Source: CAYSLC01 sp964431545 (GTDB taxonomy: Bacteria > Desulfobacterota > Desulfobacteria > Desulfobacterales > JAABSP01). Taken from it: a stretch of 29,774 bases of DNA. This document shows, piece by piece, positions 1-11,400 of this stretch. Both the position numbers and the translations under genes were made by a program. Where the stretch lies: positions 1 through 29,774 of the forward strand of contig CAYSLC010000041.1 of NCBI GenBank assembly GCA_964431545.1, in the 5' to 3' direction. The notes beneath the pieces were generated by a model. That model ran no database searches, was not told the origin of the DNA, and was given only the letters and a program-made list of their open reading frames with translations. Positions within the stretch are counted from its first letter, which is position 1. Each line of letters begins with the position of its first letter.

Positions 1-4
1 ACAT

Positions 5-2434
<2,430 letters not shown>

Positions 2435-2507
2435 GCCCGACCCCCGGCGGCGGGTCCGGACAAAGAAGCGACGATTCCATGGATAGATCGGACGACGCAG
2501 CATCTCG

Positions 2508-2522
2508 GGAGGTGGCGCGATT
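2508..2522 (+). promoter_or_regulatory. Shine-Dalgarno and ATT start of kdsD
   Basis: GGAGGTGG (2508-2515) lies at optimal distance from an ATT codon at 2520-2522. The kdsD frame is open from just after a TAG at 2484-2486 and contains no ATG, GTG or TTG until GTG at 2673, which lies inside the conserved SIS domain. ATT therefore appears to be the initiator, as known for E. coli infC and pcnB. The only rival is a frameshift from the overlapping ATG ORF at 2479-2532. Confidence 0.6.
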
Positions 2523-3530
2523 CCATCCGTAACCGAGGAAAACCGAAGAAAAATCCAGGAGAAGGCCGCCGATGTCCTGCGCACCGAGGCGGACGGGATC
2601 CTGGGGCTCATCGGCCGGATCGACGACAGCTTCGCCCTGCTGGCGGAGCGCATCGGCGGGTCCAGGGGCCGGGTGATCGTGGGGGGGATCGGCAAATCCG
2701 GGCTCATCGGGCGGAAGATCGTGGCCACCCTCAACAGCACCGGCACCCAGGCCCTCTTCCTCCATCCGGTGGAGGCGATGCACGGGGACCTGGGGATGGC
2801 GTGCGCCGACGACATCTTCATCGCCCTGTCCAACAGCGGGGAGACCGAGGAACTCAACCTGTTGTTGCCCAACATCCGGAACATCGGGTGCACCGTCGTC
2901 GCCTTCACCGGGAACCGGACATCGACGCTGGCCCGGCTGAGCGACATCGTCATCGATGTGGGGGTTGCCCGCGAGGCCTGCGAGGTCGGGGCCCCCACCG
3001 CCAGTTCCACGGCCCTGCTGGCCATGGGGGACGCCCTGGCCGTGGTGCTCATGGAGATCAAGGAGTTCAAGCGGTCCGACTTCAAGCGGTTCCATCCGGG
3101 GGGGGCCCTGGGCCGGCGGCTGTCGGCCCGGGTGGCGGACCTCATGCTCACCGGCGACGCGGTGCCCACGGTCCCCCAAGGGACGTCCATGGAGGACGCC
3201 CTGCGGGAGATCAACCGGCTCGGGCTCGGGGCCACCCTGGTGGTGAGCGGCGGGGGAACCCTGGACGGCATCATCACCGACGGCGACATCCGGCGGACGG
3301 TGGCCCGGCGGGCGCCCATCCACGAACTCCGCGTGGAGGACGTCATGACCCCCAACCCCCGTCGGGCCCATCCGGAAAGCCCGGCCTACGACGCCCTCAA
3401 CGCCATGGAGAAGCACCAGATCACCGTTCTGCCCATCACCGACCCGGCCGGGGCGGTACGGGGAATCCTCCACCTCCATGACATTCTCGGCAAGGGGGCG
3501 CTGACCTTCAACGGCAAAACCAATTCCTAA
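2520..3530 (+). CDS. kdsD: KpsF/GutQ (KdsD) family arabinose-5-phosphate isomerase
   Basis: This enzyme interconverts ribulose 5-phosphate and arabinose 5-phosphate, the first step to KDO for lipopolysaccharide. From the ATT at 2520 the product is 336 residues, matching the family (about 320-330). The N-terminal helix reads ADVLRTEADGILGLI. It is followed by a SIS domain with GGIGKSGLIGRKI (about 55-67), the HPVEAMHGDLGM active-site stretch, SNSGETEE and the FHPGGALGRRL motif. Two CBS domains follow (about 205-265 and 275-335), with ITDGDIRR ending the first. A start at GTG 2673 would remove 51 residues, including the conserved first helix and the start of the SIS sheet, so it is rejected. 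The gene lies between gyrB and a phosphofructokinase and probably forms an operon with the latter (30 bases between stop and ATG). Family identity is certain. The start codon is the uncertain point. Confidence 0.9.
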   Translation: MPSVTEENRRKIQEKAADVLRTEADGILGLIGRIDDSFALLAERIGGSRGRVIVGGIGKSGLIGRKIVATLNSTGTQALFLHPVEAMHGDLGMACADDIFIALSNSGETEELNLLLPNIRNIGCTVVAFTGNRTSTLARLSDIVIDVGVAREACEVGAPTASSTALLAMGDALAVVLMEIKEFKRSDFKRFHPGGALGRRLSARVADLMLTGDAVPTVPQGTSMEDALREINRLGLGATLVVSGGGTLDGIITDGDIRRTVARRAPIHELRVEDVMTPNPRRAHPESPAYDALNAMEKHQITVLPITDPAGAVRGILHLHDILGKGALTFNGKTNS

Positions 3531-3560
3531 GGGGTACGTTTGATTGAAAGGGGCATGACC

Positions 3561-4910
3561 ATGCATTTCGACGATATCGAGACCACCATTCCGACCATCG
3601 GGGCGGCGAAGATCCCTTCCCCCCTGGAGCTGGCCAAGATGGCAGAAGGGGAGAAAAGCTTCGTGGACGACGCCCAGCGCGTCCTCATCAACGTCGACAT
3701 GGCCGAGGTACAGCAGGAGATCCGGGCGGGAAAGGAGATGCCCTCCTTTGAACTGGCGGGTCCGCGGAAGAACATCTACTTCGACCCGAGCAAGCTGCGG
3801 TGCGCTCTGGTCACCTGCGGGGGCTTGTGCCCGGGCTTGAACGGCATCATCCGGGCGGTGGTGCTGGAACTCTATTACGGATACGGCGTTCGGAACATCT
3901 ACGGGATCCGGTACGGCCTCCAGGGGTTCATCCCGGAGTACGGCCACGACGTCATGGACCTCAACCCCTCGGTGGTGGCCAACATCATCCGCAAAGGGGG
4001 GTCCTTCCTCGGATCCTCCCGGGGCCCCCAGGATGTGGAAAAGATCGTCGACTGCCTGGAGCGGATGAACGTGGGGATCCTCTTCATGATCGGCGGGGAC
4101 GGCACGCTCCTGGCGGCCACCCGGATCGCCGACGCCATCGCCGATCGGAACCTCAAGATCAGCGTGGTGGGGATCCCCAAGACCATCGACAACGACATCT
4201 ACATGGTCTCCAAGTCCTTCGGCTTCGACACCGCCGTGGACGTGGCCACCAGCGCCATCCGGGCGGCCCACAACGAGGCCCAGGGGTACCCCAACGGCAT
4301 CGGCCTCATCAAGCTGATGGGCCGCCATTCCGGTTTCATCGCCTGCACCGCCACCCTCGCCCAGCAGGACGTCAACTTCGTCCTGATCCCGGAGGTCGAT
4401 TTCGACCTCAAGGGGGAGAAGGGGTTCCTCCCCTCCCTGGAACAACGCTTACGAAACCGTGGACATGCCGTGGTGGTGGTGGCCGAGGGGGCGGGCCAGC
4501 ACATCTTCGAGATGTTCGAGGGGGATAAATCCTACGACGCGTCGGGAAACGTGAAGCTCCACGACATCGGCCTCTTCTTGAAGAACGCGGTGTCCGCCTA
4601 CTTCAAGGAGCGGGAGATCGATATCTCCCTCAAGTACATCGACCCCAGCTACATCATCCGGAGCCTGCCGGCCAACTCAAACGACCACGTCTTCTGCAGC
4701 TTCCTGGGCCGGGACGCCGTCCACGCGGCCATTTCCGGACGGACCCGGATGCTCATCGGCCACTGGAACAACCACTTCGTCCATATCCCCATGTCCGCCT
4801 CCGCCGGCAACCGGAAGAAGGTCAACCCGAACGGACGTCTCTGGAACGCCATCCTGGAGGCGACGGGTCAAGGCCCCTTGAAAAACGACGACACCGAAGA
4901 GGGGATCTGA
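3561..4910 (+). CDS. 6-phosphofructokinase, likely ATP-dependent
   Basis: The protein is a 449-residue member of the phosphofructokinase family, phosphorylating fructose 6-phosphate in glycolysis. The core has TCGGLCPGLN (85-94), GGDGTLLAA (178-186), PKTIDND (206-212, catalytic Asp210) and MGRHSG (253-258). In this superfamily Gly in GGDG(T/S) goes with ATP, whereas PPi enzymes have Asp there. Lys207 in PKTIDND is usually a PPi-enzyme residue, but the Gly/Lys combination is known in ATP-using enzymes of plants, trypanosomatids and several bacteria. The roughly 75-residue N-terminal extension before the Rossmann core also fits that long group rather than the 320-residue E. coli PfkA. ATG 3561 was chosen because AAGGGG lies seven bases upstream. 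A TTG at 3540 and an ATG at 3555 are in frame but worse placed. It converges on the lipoprotein gene ending at 4946. Confidence 0.92.
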   Translation: MHFDDIETTIPTIGAAKIPSPLELAKMAEGEKSFVDDAQRVLINVDMAEVQQEIRAGKEMPSFELAGPRKNIYFDPSKLRCALVTCGGLCPGLNGIIRAVVLELYYGYGVRNIYGIRYGLQGFIPEYGHDVMDLNPSVVANIIRKGGSFLGSSRGPQDVEKIVDCLERMNVGILFMIGGDGTLLAATRIADAIADRNLKISVVGIPKTIDNDIYMVSKSFGFDTAVDVATSAIRAAHNEAQGYPNGIGLIKLMGRHSGFIACTATLAQQDVNFVLIPEVDFDLKGEKGFLPSLEQRLRNRGHAVVVVAEGAGQHIFEMFEGDKSYDASGNVKLHDIGLFLKNAVSAYFKEREIDISLKYIDPSYIIRSLPANSNDHVFCSFLGRDAVHAAISGRTRMLIGHWNNHFVHIPMSASAGNRKKVNPNGRLWNAILEATGQGPLKNDDTEEGI

Positions 4911-4945
4911 CCGGCCCGGTGCCGGGGACGGCCGGCGGCAAGGGG

Positions 4946-6814
4946 TCAGCGCCGGGCCGACCCGAAGAGGGGAGCACCGATCTCCACGAAATTCCGCCCC
5001 TCGATCCGGAGCAGGTAGAGTTCCTTCCGGGCCTCCCCCCCCGTTTCGAAGGAGGTGAGGCCGGTGACCCCCGGAAAATCCCGGACCATGGCCAGCGCGT
5101 CCCGGAGCTGACTCCGGGTCCGGATGTCGTACCGGGAGAGCACCTGGATCAGGATGTTGGCCGTGTCGTAGGCGATGGCCTCGATGAACCCCGGCGTCTC
5201 CCCGAAGGTCTCCTCGAAGATCCGGACGAACTCCCGAACCCGCCGGGACCCGCTCTCGGCAAAGAACCCCTCGGGCAGGACCGCCCCCTGGATCGGGTCC
5301 CCGGCCATCTGGATCAGGCGGTCCGAGTGCCAGAGATTGGTCCCCAGCAGCCGGACCCCCTTCACGTCGAAAAAGACGAGCTGGGGGACGATCAGTCCCA
5401 CCTTCCGGGGGGCGTCGGGGATGAAGAGGGCCTCGAACCCCCCGCCATCCCGGTGAAAAGCGGATGCCAGCCGCTGGATCGGCGCGGAAAAATCGGTCTG
5501 GTCGGTTCCATAGGACTCCATCCCGGTGACCTCCCCCCCCAGGTCGTGGACCTCTTGGCGGAACTTCTCCAGGAAGGTGTATCCGTACTTTTCTTCCGGA
5601 TAGAGGACCGCGAACCGGCGGAGTCCCAGGTCGCTCATGGCGTACCGGACCACCGCCCGGGCCTGCATCCGGGGGGTGATGAAGTTGCGGAAGATGAAGT
5701 TGCCGATCTCGGTGACGTGCTCCTTCTGGGTCAGGGTGATGGTGGGCACCCGGCGGTATTGGGCCTCCTGGATCACCCCCTCCGCGGTGATGATCGGCCC
5801 GATGACGGCCGACGGCTCCTCGTCCAGGAGCTGTGCGATGGCGATGCGGGCCTGGGCGGGATCCGATCCGGTGTCCTTGACCACGATGTTGAAGCTGGGG
5901 CCGCCCGCCCCCCGTCCCGACCGGCTGAGGGCCAGTTCCACCCCCCGGAGGGCCCGGTTTCCGTAAAGCTGATAGGAGCCGCTCAACGGCAGGAGGCAGC
6001 CGATGGTCTGCCGGGAGACATAGGGAAGGACGTCGAAGCCCTCCATGAGCGAGCGCACCCCGGCGGCTTTTTCGTGGTCCGGATAGGTCTCCAGGAACAT
6101 CGACAGGGTCCGGGCCGACGCCTTCTGGAGGCCCTCCTCCGCCTGGTTGCGCCCCAACTGGTACAGGAGATGGCCCCGGATGAGGGGGTCCTCTTCGATC
6201 CGCTCCAGGAGGATGGCGATGTCCTCCGACGAGAGCTGGGCCACGGCCTCCTCGAGCTGTTCCGTTCGCCGGGCACCGGTGGGATCGGCCCGCTCCCCGG
6301 CCTTGGCGTAGTAGTAGACGGCGTTGATGGGAGAGCCGATGGCCAGGTAGGCATCCCCCACGAGGTTATAGGTCCGGAGAGTCAGGGACGGATCCTCCAC
6401 GGACTTGAGGACCTTCTCCGCGTACCGGATCACGTTCCGGTATTCCCCGTCGTTGTAGAAGGTTTCCAGAATCCGGTGGGAGGCCTCCGGCACCAGGTCG
6501 CTGTCCGGATACTTCTCCAGGAGGTACTGGTAGATGTTCCGGGCCGTGCGGTGGCGCCCCTTCTGGGTATAGATGGTCCCCTCCCGCAACAGGGCCTTGG
6601 CCCCGTAAGGGCCGTTCGGGTATCCGGAGAGATAGCTGTTGTAGTAGCGGAGGGCCCGGTCGTAGGCCCCCACCCGGAAGTTCTTCTCCGCCATGGAGAA
6701 GATCCCGTCGGCCGTGCGGGGTTCCACTTCCTGGACCAGCGCCTCCGGAAAACAGGCGATCACCATGGGCAGAAGCAGCGCCGCGATCACATTGCGGATA
6801 TCGGATCTCATCAT
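4946..6814 (-). CDS. LpoA/LppC-like lipoprotein: helical repeat plus type-1 periplasmic binding fold
   Basis: A 622-residue predicted lipoprotein. The signal peptide ends in a lipobox VIAC with Cys21, so the mature protein should be anchored in a membrane facing the periplasm. Residues about 33-230 form TPR-like helical repeats (AYDRALRYYNSYLSGYP, GRHRTARNIYQYLLEKYP). Residues about 265-615 form a type-1 periplasmic binding protein fold, starting IGCLLPLSGSYQLYG and containing VIGPI and FAVLYPEEKYG. This architecture matches LpoA/LppC, the outer-membrane activator of penicillin-binding proteins, and also lipoprotein amino-acid-type binding proteins. It is the last gene of the long minus-strand block and follows the zinc-ribbon gene by 84 bases. 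Placement in a chemosensory operon suggests ligand sensing or an envelope role coupled to pili rather than transport, because no permease or ATPase is present. ATG 6814 and ATG 6811 are both possible starts. Function is not proven. Confidence 0.85.
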   Translation of the reverse strand: MMRSDIRNVIAALLLPMVIACFPEALVQEVEPRTADGIFSMAEKNFRVGAYDRALRYYNSYLSGYPNGPYGAKALLREGTIYTQKGRHRTARNIYQYLLEKYPDSDLVPEASHRILETFYNDGEYRNVIRYAEKVLKSVEDPSLTLRTYNLVGDAYLAIGSPINAVYYYAKAGERADPTGARRTEQLEEAVAQLSSEDIAILLERIEEDPLIRGHLLYQLGRNQAEEGLQKASARTLSMFLETYPDHEKAAGVRSLMEGFDVLPYVSRQTIGCLLPLSGSYQLYGNRALRGVELALSRSGRGAGGPSFNIVVKDTGSDPAQARIAIAQLLDEEPSAVIGPIITAEGVIQEAQYRRVPTITLTQKEHVTEIGNFIFRNFITPRMQARAVVRYAMSDLGLRRFAVLYPEEKYGYTFLEKFRQEVHDLGGEVTGMESYGTDQTDFSAPIQRLASAFHRDGGGFEALFIPDAPRKVGLIVPQLVFFDVKGVRLLGTNLWHSDRLIQMAGDPIQGAVLPEGFFAESGSRRVREFVRIFEETFGETPGFIEAIAYDTANILIQVLSRYDIRTRSQLRDALAMVRDFPGVTGLTSFETGGEARKELYLLRIEGRNFVEIGAPLFGSARR

Positions 6815-6898
6815 GTCAAAGTCATCCTAAGAAGCCCTTTTTCCGTATTCGGGATTCCGGCGCCCCCCCTTCCGCCGTCCACCCCGGATCGTCGAAAC

Positions 6899-7144
6899 CT
6901 AGGTGTTGAAATCCCGGAGAAGTTGATCCCCCAGGGATTGATTGCACTTGGGGCAGCGGCCGGCGTACCGGCTCACCCGCCCTTTCCAGCCGCAGGCGGC
7001 GCAGCGGACCACCTGCATGTGGCGGTCCTCCTTCTTCCGCCCCAAAAAGGCCCTGATGACCATGGCCAGGACCAGCACGGAGACGGTTGTGCCGCCGGCC
7101 ATGAGGAGCTGTTGGGTGGTCAGCCCGAAGACGACGGTATCCAT
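6899..7144 (-). CDS. Small membrane-anchored zinc-ribbon protein
   Basis: An 81-residue protein not recognised as a named family. Residues 12-34 are a hydrophobic segment (LLMAGGTTVSVLVLAMVI) that would span the inner membrane once. A basic stretch (GRKKEDRH) follows, then a zinc ribbon with two CxxC knuckles, CAAC (48-51) and CPKC (64-67). The ribbon should face the cytoplasm under the positive-inside rule. ATG 7144 is supported by AGGAG eight bases upstream. The longer open frame that continues upstream to 7573 is only the antisense-like shadow of the neighbouring gene. It sits 22 bases after the binding-protein gene, so it is very probably co-transcribed with it. A structural or adaptor role is a guess. 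No enzymatic motif is visible. Confidence 0.85.
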   Translation of the reverse strand: MDTVVFGLTTQQLLMAGGTTVSVLVLAMVIRAFLGRKKEDRHMQVVRCAACGWKGRVSRYAGRCPKCNQSLGDQLLRDFNT

Positions 7145-7166
7145 AATGGGATCTCCTTTTGATGGA

Positions 7167-8432
7167 TCACCACTGGAGTTCCACGGGCATGCCCGCCTTG
7201 CGCCGGGCGTGCTCCCAGTTGAACCGGTCCCGGGCCGCCTCCTTGCCGGACATCTGGTTGACCACCTCGAAGTAGTCCTGCCGGAACCGGTCCTGGAGCA
7301 CCGCCTTCTCCGGCTTGCACCGGACGGCGTAGACGGTCTGGACGCACTGGTGGTCGAACCGCCGCCACTCCTGTTCATCCTTGAGGAATGTGAACCGGTG
7401 GCCCTCCAGGGAGGCGATGACCGCCCGGGTGTCGAAGGTGCCGGCCCGCTCCACGGCATCCTTGTACTGGTAGAGGATCGTGTAGGCCGAGGCCGCCGAG
7501 GTGGACGGATAGGAGCCGTACCGGTCGGCGAACTTCTCCACGAACCGCTTCCCCTTGTCGTACCCGTTGTCATAGGGGATCTTCCAGCACCAGGGCAGGG
7601 CCCCGATCACCCCCTCCATGATCTTCGGCCCGCTGCTCTGGGCCATGCCCAGGGTCAGGTTGGGGACCACCACCGCCTGGACCTCCGATTTGAGGCCCAT
7701 CTCGGTGGCCAGGCGCAGGGCGGTGGACATGTCGTTGCCGAAGAGGACCAGCACCAGCACGTCCGGCTCCCGTTCCCGGGCCTGCCGGAGGGCCGCCCGG
7801 AAATCGGACTCCTCGGCCCCCGGAAACGGGGTGAGGACGTTCCGGTGCCGCCGGGTGTTCATGGTGTTGCTGAACTTCCGGATGGAGGCCTCCGTGGTCC
7901 ACCCCCAGGTGTAGTCGGCGGTGATGTAGAAGTATTTCTTTCCGGCCAGGTACTTCTCCCGCAGGTAGTAGGAGAGGACCCGGGCCCCCATCCAGGCGTT
8001 GTAGCATTCCCGGAACATGTACTTGTGCCCCTCCTCGCAGGTGGTGGCGTTGGAGTAGGTGAGGGTCCCGAAGTAGATCTTCCCCCGCTCCCGGGCCGCA
8101 TGGCCTCCCGCGATGGCCACGGCGCTGGAGGAGCCCCCGAAGATCATCTCGCACCCGTGGCCGTCGATCAGTTCCGCCACATTCTGTTCGGAGATCTCCG
8201 GCTTCGACTGGGTGTCCCGGAGGATCAGCTCCACGTCGCTGCCGAAGATGCCCCCGGAGGCGTTGATCTCCTCCACCGCCATCCGGGCCGCCCGTAACTG
8301 GGCCTGACCCTGCACGGCGTAGGGGCCGGTCTCCGGATAGTTGAGCCCCAGCCGGATCTCGGCGGCCCGTGCGGGCCCGGCGATAAGCGCCGCCGCCAGG
8401 ACGGCCGAAACGACCCATTTTCTCCATGTCAT
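7167..8432 (-). CDS. LivJ-like periplasmic substrate-binding protein
   Basis: A 421-residue secreted binding protein of the branched-chain amino acid/urea/amide family (type-1 periplasmic fold). The signal peptide (residues 1-23) has WRKW, a hydrophobic core and the cleavage site ARA-AE. The mature protein begins IRLGLNYPETGPYAVQG, typical of the family's first strand and ligand loop, and continues with MAVEEINASGGIFG and IFGGSSSAVAIA. Cysteines at 94, 132 and 143 may form a disulfide in the first lobe. ATG 8432 was chosen because AAGGAGG lies seven bases upstream. The in-frame start at 8459 would overlap the receptor gene and precede the signal peptide. No permease or ATPase gene is nearby. 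The gene follows a chemoreceptor gene directly (23 bases between stop and ATG), so it may present a ligand to that receptor. The ligand cannot be read from the sequence. Confidence 0.9.
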   Translation of the reverse strand: MTWRKWVVSAVLAAALIAGPARAAEIRLGLNYPETGPYAVQGQAQLRAARMAVEEINASGGIFGSDVELILRDTQSKPEISEQNVAELIDGHGCEMIFGGSSSAVAIAGGHAARERGKIYFGTLTYSNATTCEEGHKYMFRECYNAWMGARVLSYYLREKYLAGKKYFYITADYTWGWTTEASIRKFSNTMNTRRHRNVLTPFPGAEESDFRAALRQAREREPDVLVLVLFGNDMSTALRLATEMGLKSEVQAVVVPNLTLGMAQSSGPKIMEGVIGALPWCWKIPYDNGYDKGKRFVEKFADRYGSYPSTSAASAYTILYQYKDAVERAGTFDTRAVIASLEGHRFTFLKDEQEWRRFDHQCVQTVYAVRCKPEKAVLQDRFRQDYFEVVNQMSGKEAARDRFNWEHARRKAGMPVELQW

Positions 8433-8455
8433 GGTGATGCCTCCTTTCGGCCGCC

Positions 8456-11400
8456 TCACGCGGCGGACTGATCCTCCTCGGATTCTTCCTCCATCCCGGT
8501 CTCTTCCTCCGCCGGGGGCTGCTCCGCTTCCAGCTTGAAGACCGACACCGACTCGTTGAGCTGGTCCGAGGCGTCGGAGAGGTGCCGCATGGCGATGGCG
8601 GTCTGGCGGCTCGCCGAGGAGGTCTGGGAGCTGATCTCCCCGACGGTGCCCATGGTGTGGGCGATCTCCTTGGATGCCTCGGCCTGCTGCTTGGACGCCT
8701 TTGAGATGGACTGAATCAGCTCCCCGAGCTGGCCGGTGACGCTCTCGATCTCCTGGAGCTTGCCGTAGGCGTCGTCGGCGAGCCGGGAGCCCTCCACCAC
8801 CCGCTGGATGCTCTCCTCCATACTGGTCCCCGCTTCGTTGATCTCCCCCTGGATGTTCTTGATCAGGGTGTCGATCTGCTTGGTGGCGTTGGTGGACCGC
8901 TCGGCCAGCCGCTGGACCTCCTCGGCCACCACGGCGAAGCCGCGTCCCGCCTCCCCGGCCATGGCCGCCTGGATGGAGGCGTTCAAGGCCAGGATGGAGG
9001 TCCGGTCGGCGATGTCGTTGATGAGCTGAACGATGTTGCCCACCTCCTGGGAACTCTCCCCCAGCCGTTTGATGGCCCGGGCCGTCTCCTGGACGTGATC
9101 CCGGATCGACTCCATGGCCGCCGTGGTCCGCCGGACCGCCTCGGCCCCCTCCTTGGCGTGTTTCGTGGACTGCTCCGAGACGCCCGTCGACCGGGAGGCG
9201 TTCTGGGCCACCTGGCCGATGGAGGCGGCCATGGCGTCGATGGCCGCAATGGCCTGGGAGACCTGGGAGGACTGGGTCTCGCTGGTCCGGGCCAGGTTCT
9301 CGGTGGAGGCGCTCACGTCCCTGGAGGTGGCGCTCACCTGGATGGTGACGTCCTTGACGTTCCGGACCACCCGGCCGAGCTGCTCCGCCATCTCGTTGAA
9401 GGAGTCGGCGATGGCGCCGGTGAAATCCTCGGTCACTTCGGCCCGGACGGTGAGGTCCCCCTCGGCGAGGCCGCTGATCTCTTCGAGCAGGCGCATGATG
9501 GACGACTGCATGGCGTCACGCTCCTCGCTGCTCTGGATCAGGGCCAGGGTGTTGTCGAGCATGGCGTTGAGGGATTCGGCCATCTCCCCCAGCTCGTCGT
9601 TGCTGGTGACCGGGGCCCGGGCCTTGAAGTTGCCCATGCCGATCTCCTCGAAGGTGGTGTTGATGTGGTCCACCTGGCGGGTGAGGCCCCGGGACAGGAG
9701 CAGGGCCCCGAAGACCACCAGCGCCCCCACCAGGACCAGGATCAGAAGGCCGATGCCGGCCAGGTTGAGGATGGGTTGGCGGACCTCGTCGTAGCCGATC
9801 TCCGAGATCACCGCCCACCGGACTCCCTCGGGGTTCGCCTCGGTGGGGGGGAAGACGGTCATCGGGGCGTAGGAACTGAGCACCTTTCGCCCCTGGTAGT
9901 TCCGGATCACCTCGGTGCCCGTCTCCCCGGCCAGGGCCCGGCGGGCGGCCGGAGTGTCCACCGGTACCTCCGGGTTGAGCACGGTGCTCTGCACCCCCAG
10001 TTGTTCCAGGAACCGGGAGTTGCTCCGCCAGAGATTGTCGGGCCCCACCAGGTAGCTCTCCGCCGTCTCCCCCCGCCCGGCCCGCTGGCTCATGATTCGG
10101 TCGATGATATCGGCGGAGAGGCGGGCGAAAACCACCAGCTCCACCTGGTCGTCGAAGATGATGGGCATGGCGTAGAAGGCGGCCGGCCGGTTGTCGCTGG
10201 GGGCGTAGGGGGCGAAGTCGGCCATGCCGAAGGCCCGGGTGTCGAGGACCCGGCGCACCAGCCGCCCCAGGTTGGTATCCTTGTAGGGGCCGGTGAGCAT
10301 GTTGGTTCGGAAGTCGAGCCCCTGGTCCACCGTGTAGAAGAGGTACCCGTCCGGGTTGAGCAGCCCCAGGTCCGCGTAGTCGTACTCCCGGGCGTACTGG
10401 GTGAAGAAGTCGGGCTCCTCCCCCCCCACGCCGGGGACGAAGGCCTCGGTGACGTCGATCTCCGCCACCATGGCCCACTGGACGTCCTGGATCCGCACCG
10501 GGGTCCAGGAGGAGAGGACGTACTCCCCCCGGTAGTTGATGGTGACCCCCTGGCCGCTCTCTCCGGCCAGGGCCTGGTTGACCCCCTCGGTGTCCACCAC
10601 GAAGGCGGGGTTGATCACCGTCGGCTCCGCGATGTGGATGGAGTTGGAGCGGAAGAGACGGTCCGGCCCCACCAGGTAGGTCTCCCCGCTCCGACCCATA
10701 CCGGTCCGCTCCTGCATGATGAAATCGATCTGGTCGACGGAGACCTGCACCAGGATCACCCCCTGGACCCGGTCCCCGGACCGGATGGGGGCGGCCACGA
10801 AGGCGGCCGCGTCGGTCTCCGCCGGGGCGTAGGGTTCGAAGTCCTGGAAGGCGACGCCGTTCGTGCCCTTCTGGAAGGCCTTTCCGGCCGGGCTTTCCGA
10901 AAGGTCGCCGGTGAGGAGGTTGGTTCCCAGGTCCGCCTTCTGGGCCACGCTGTAGAGGACCGTGCCGTCGGCGGAGACCAGGTAGGTGTCATAATAGGCG
11001 TAGGCGTCGTTGAACTCGACGAAGTAGGGGCCGTGGGCCTGCTCCACCTCCCGCCAGCTCGGCCCCCCCACGGCGGCCGAGACCCGTTCGAAGGCCCGGA
11101 GGGCCTCGATGGCGGAGGGGCTCTCCCCCATCACCCGGACATCGTTCATCCGCTCCATGAAGTAGCTCTCCACCAGGGTCTTCTTGAGGCGCTGCATGGA
11201 GGCGAGCTGGTCGAAGGCCTTGGATCGGAGGGTGTTGGCGGTGTCCACCAGGGCGTTCATGTCGCCGCGCCGTCCCTCGAAGTGGTTGGAAACGGCGATC
11301 GACTTGTTGGTCTCCGCGGCCCGGAGGCCGTCGAAGGCTTGGTCCATCAGGGCCCCGGACGAGATCAGATGGCTGACCAGCCCCAGGACGATGAGGGGGA

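Noticed and set aside
4911..4936. GC-rich hairpin between the convergent phosphofructokinase and lipoprotein genes
   Set aside because: A stem can be drawn (CCGGCC/GGCCGG), but there is no T run on either strand, and GC-rich DNA gives such stems by chance.
4919..7162. 747-codon open frame on the plus strand
   Set aside because: Antisense shadow of the LpoA-like lipoprotein gene. It has no ribosome site and no recognisable motif.
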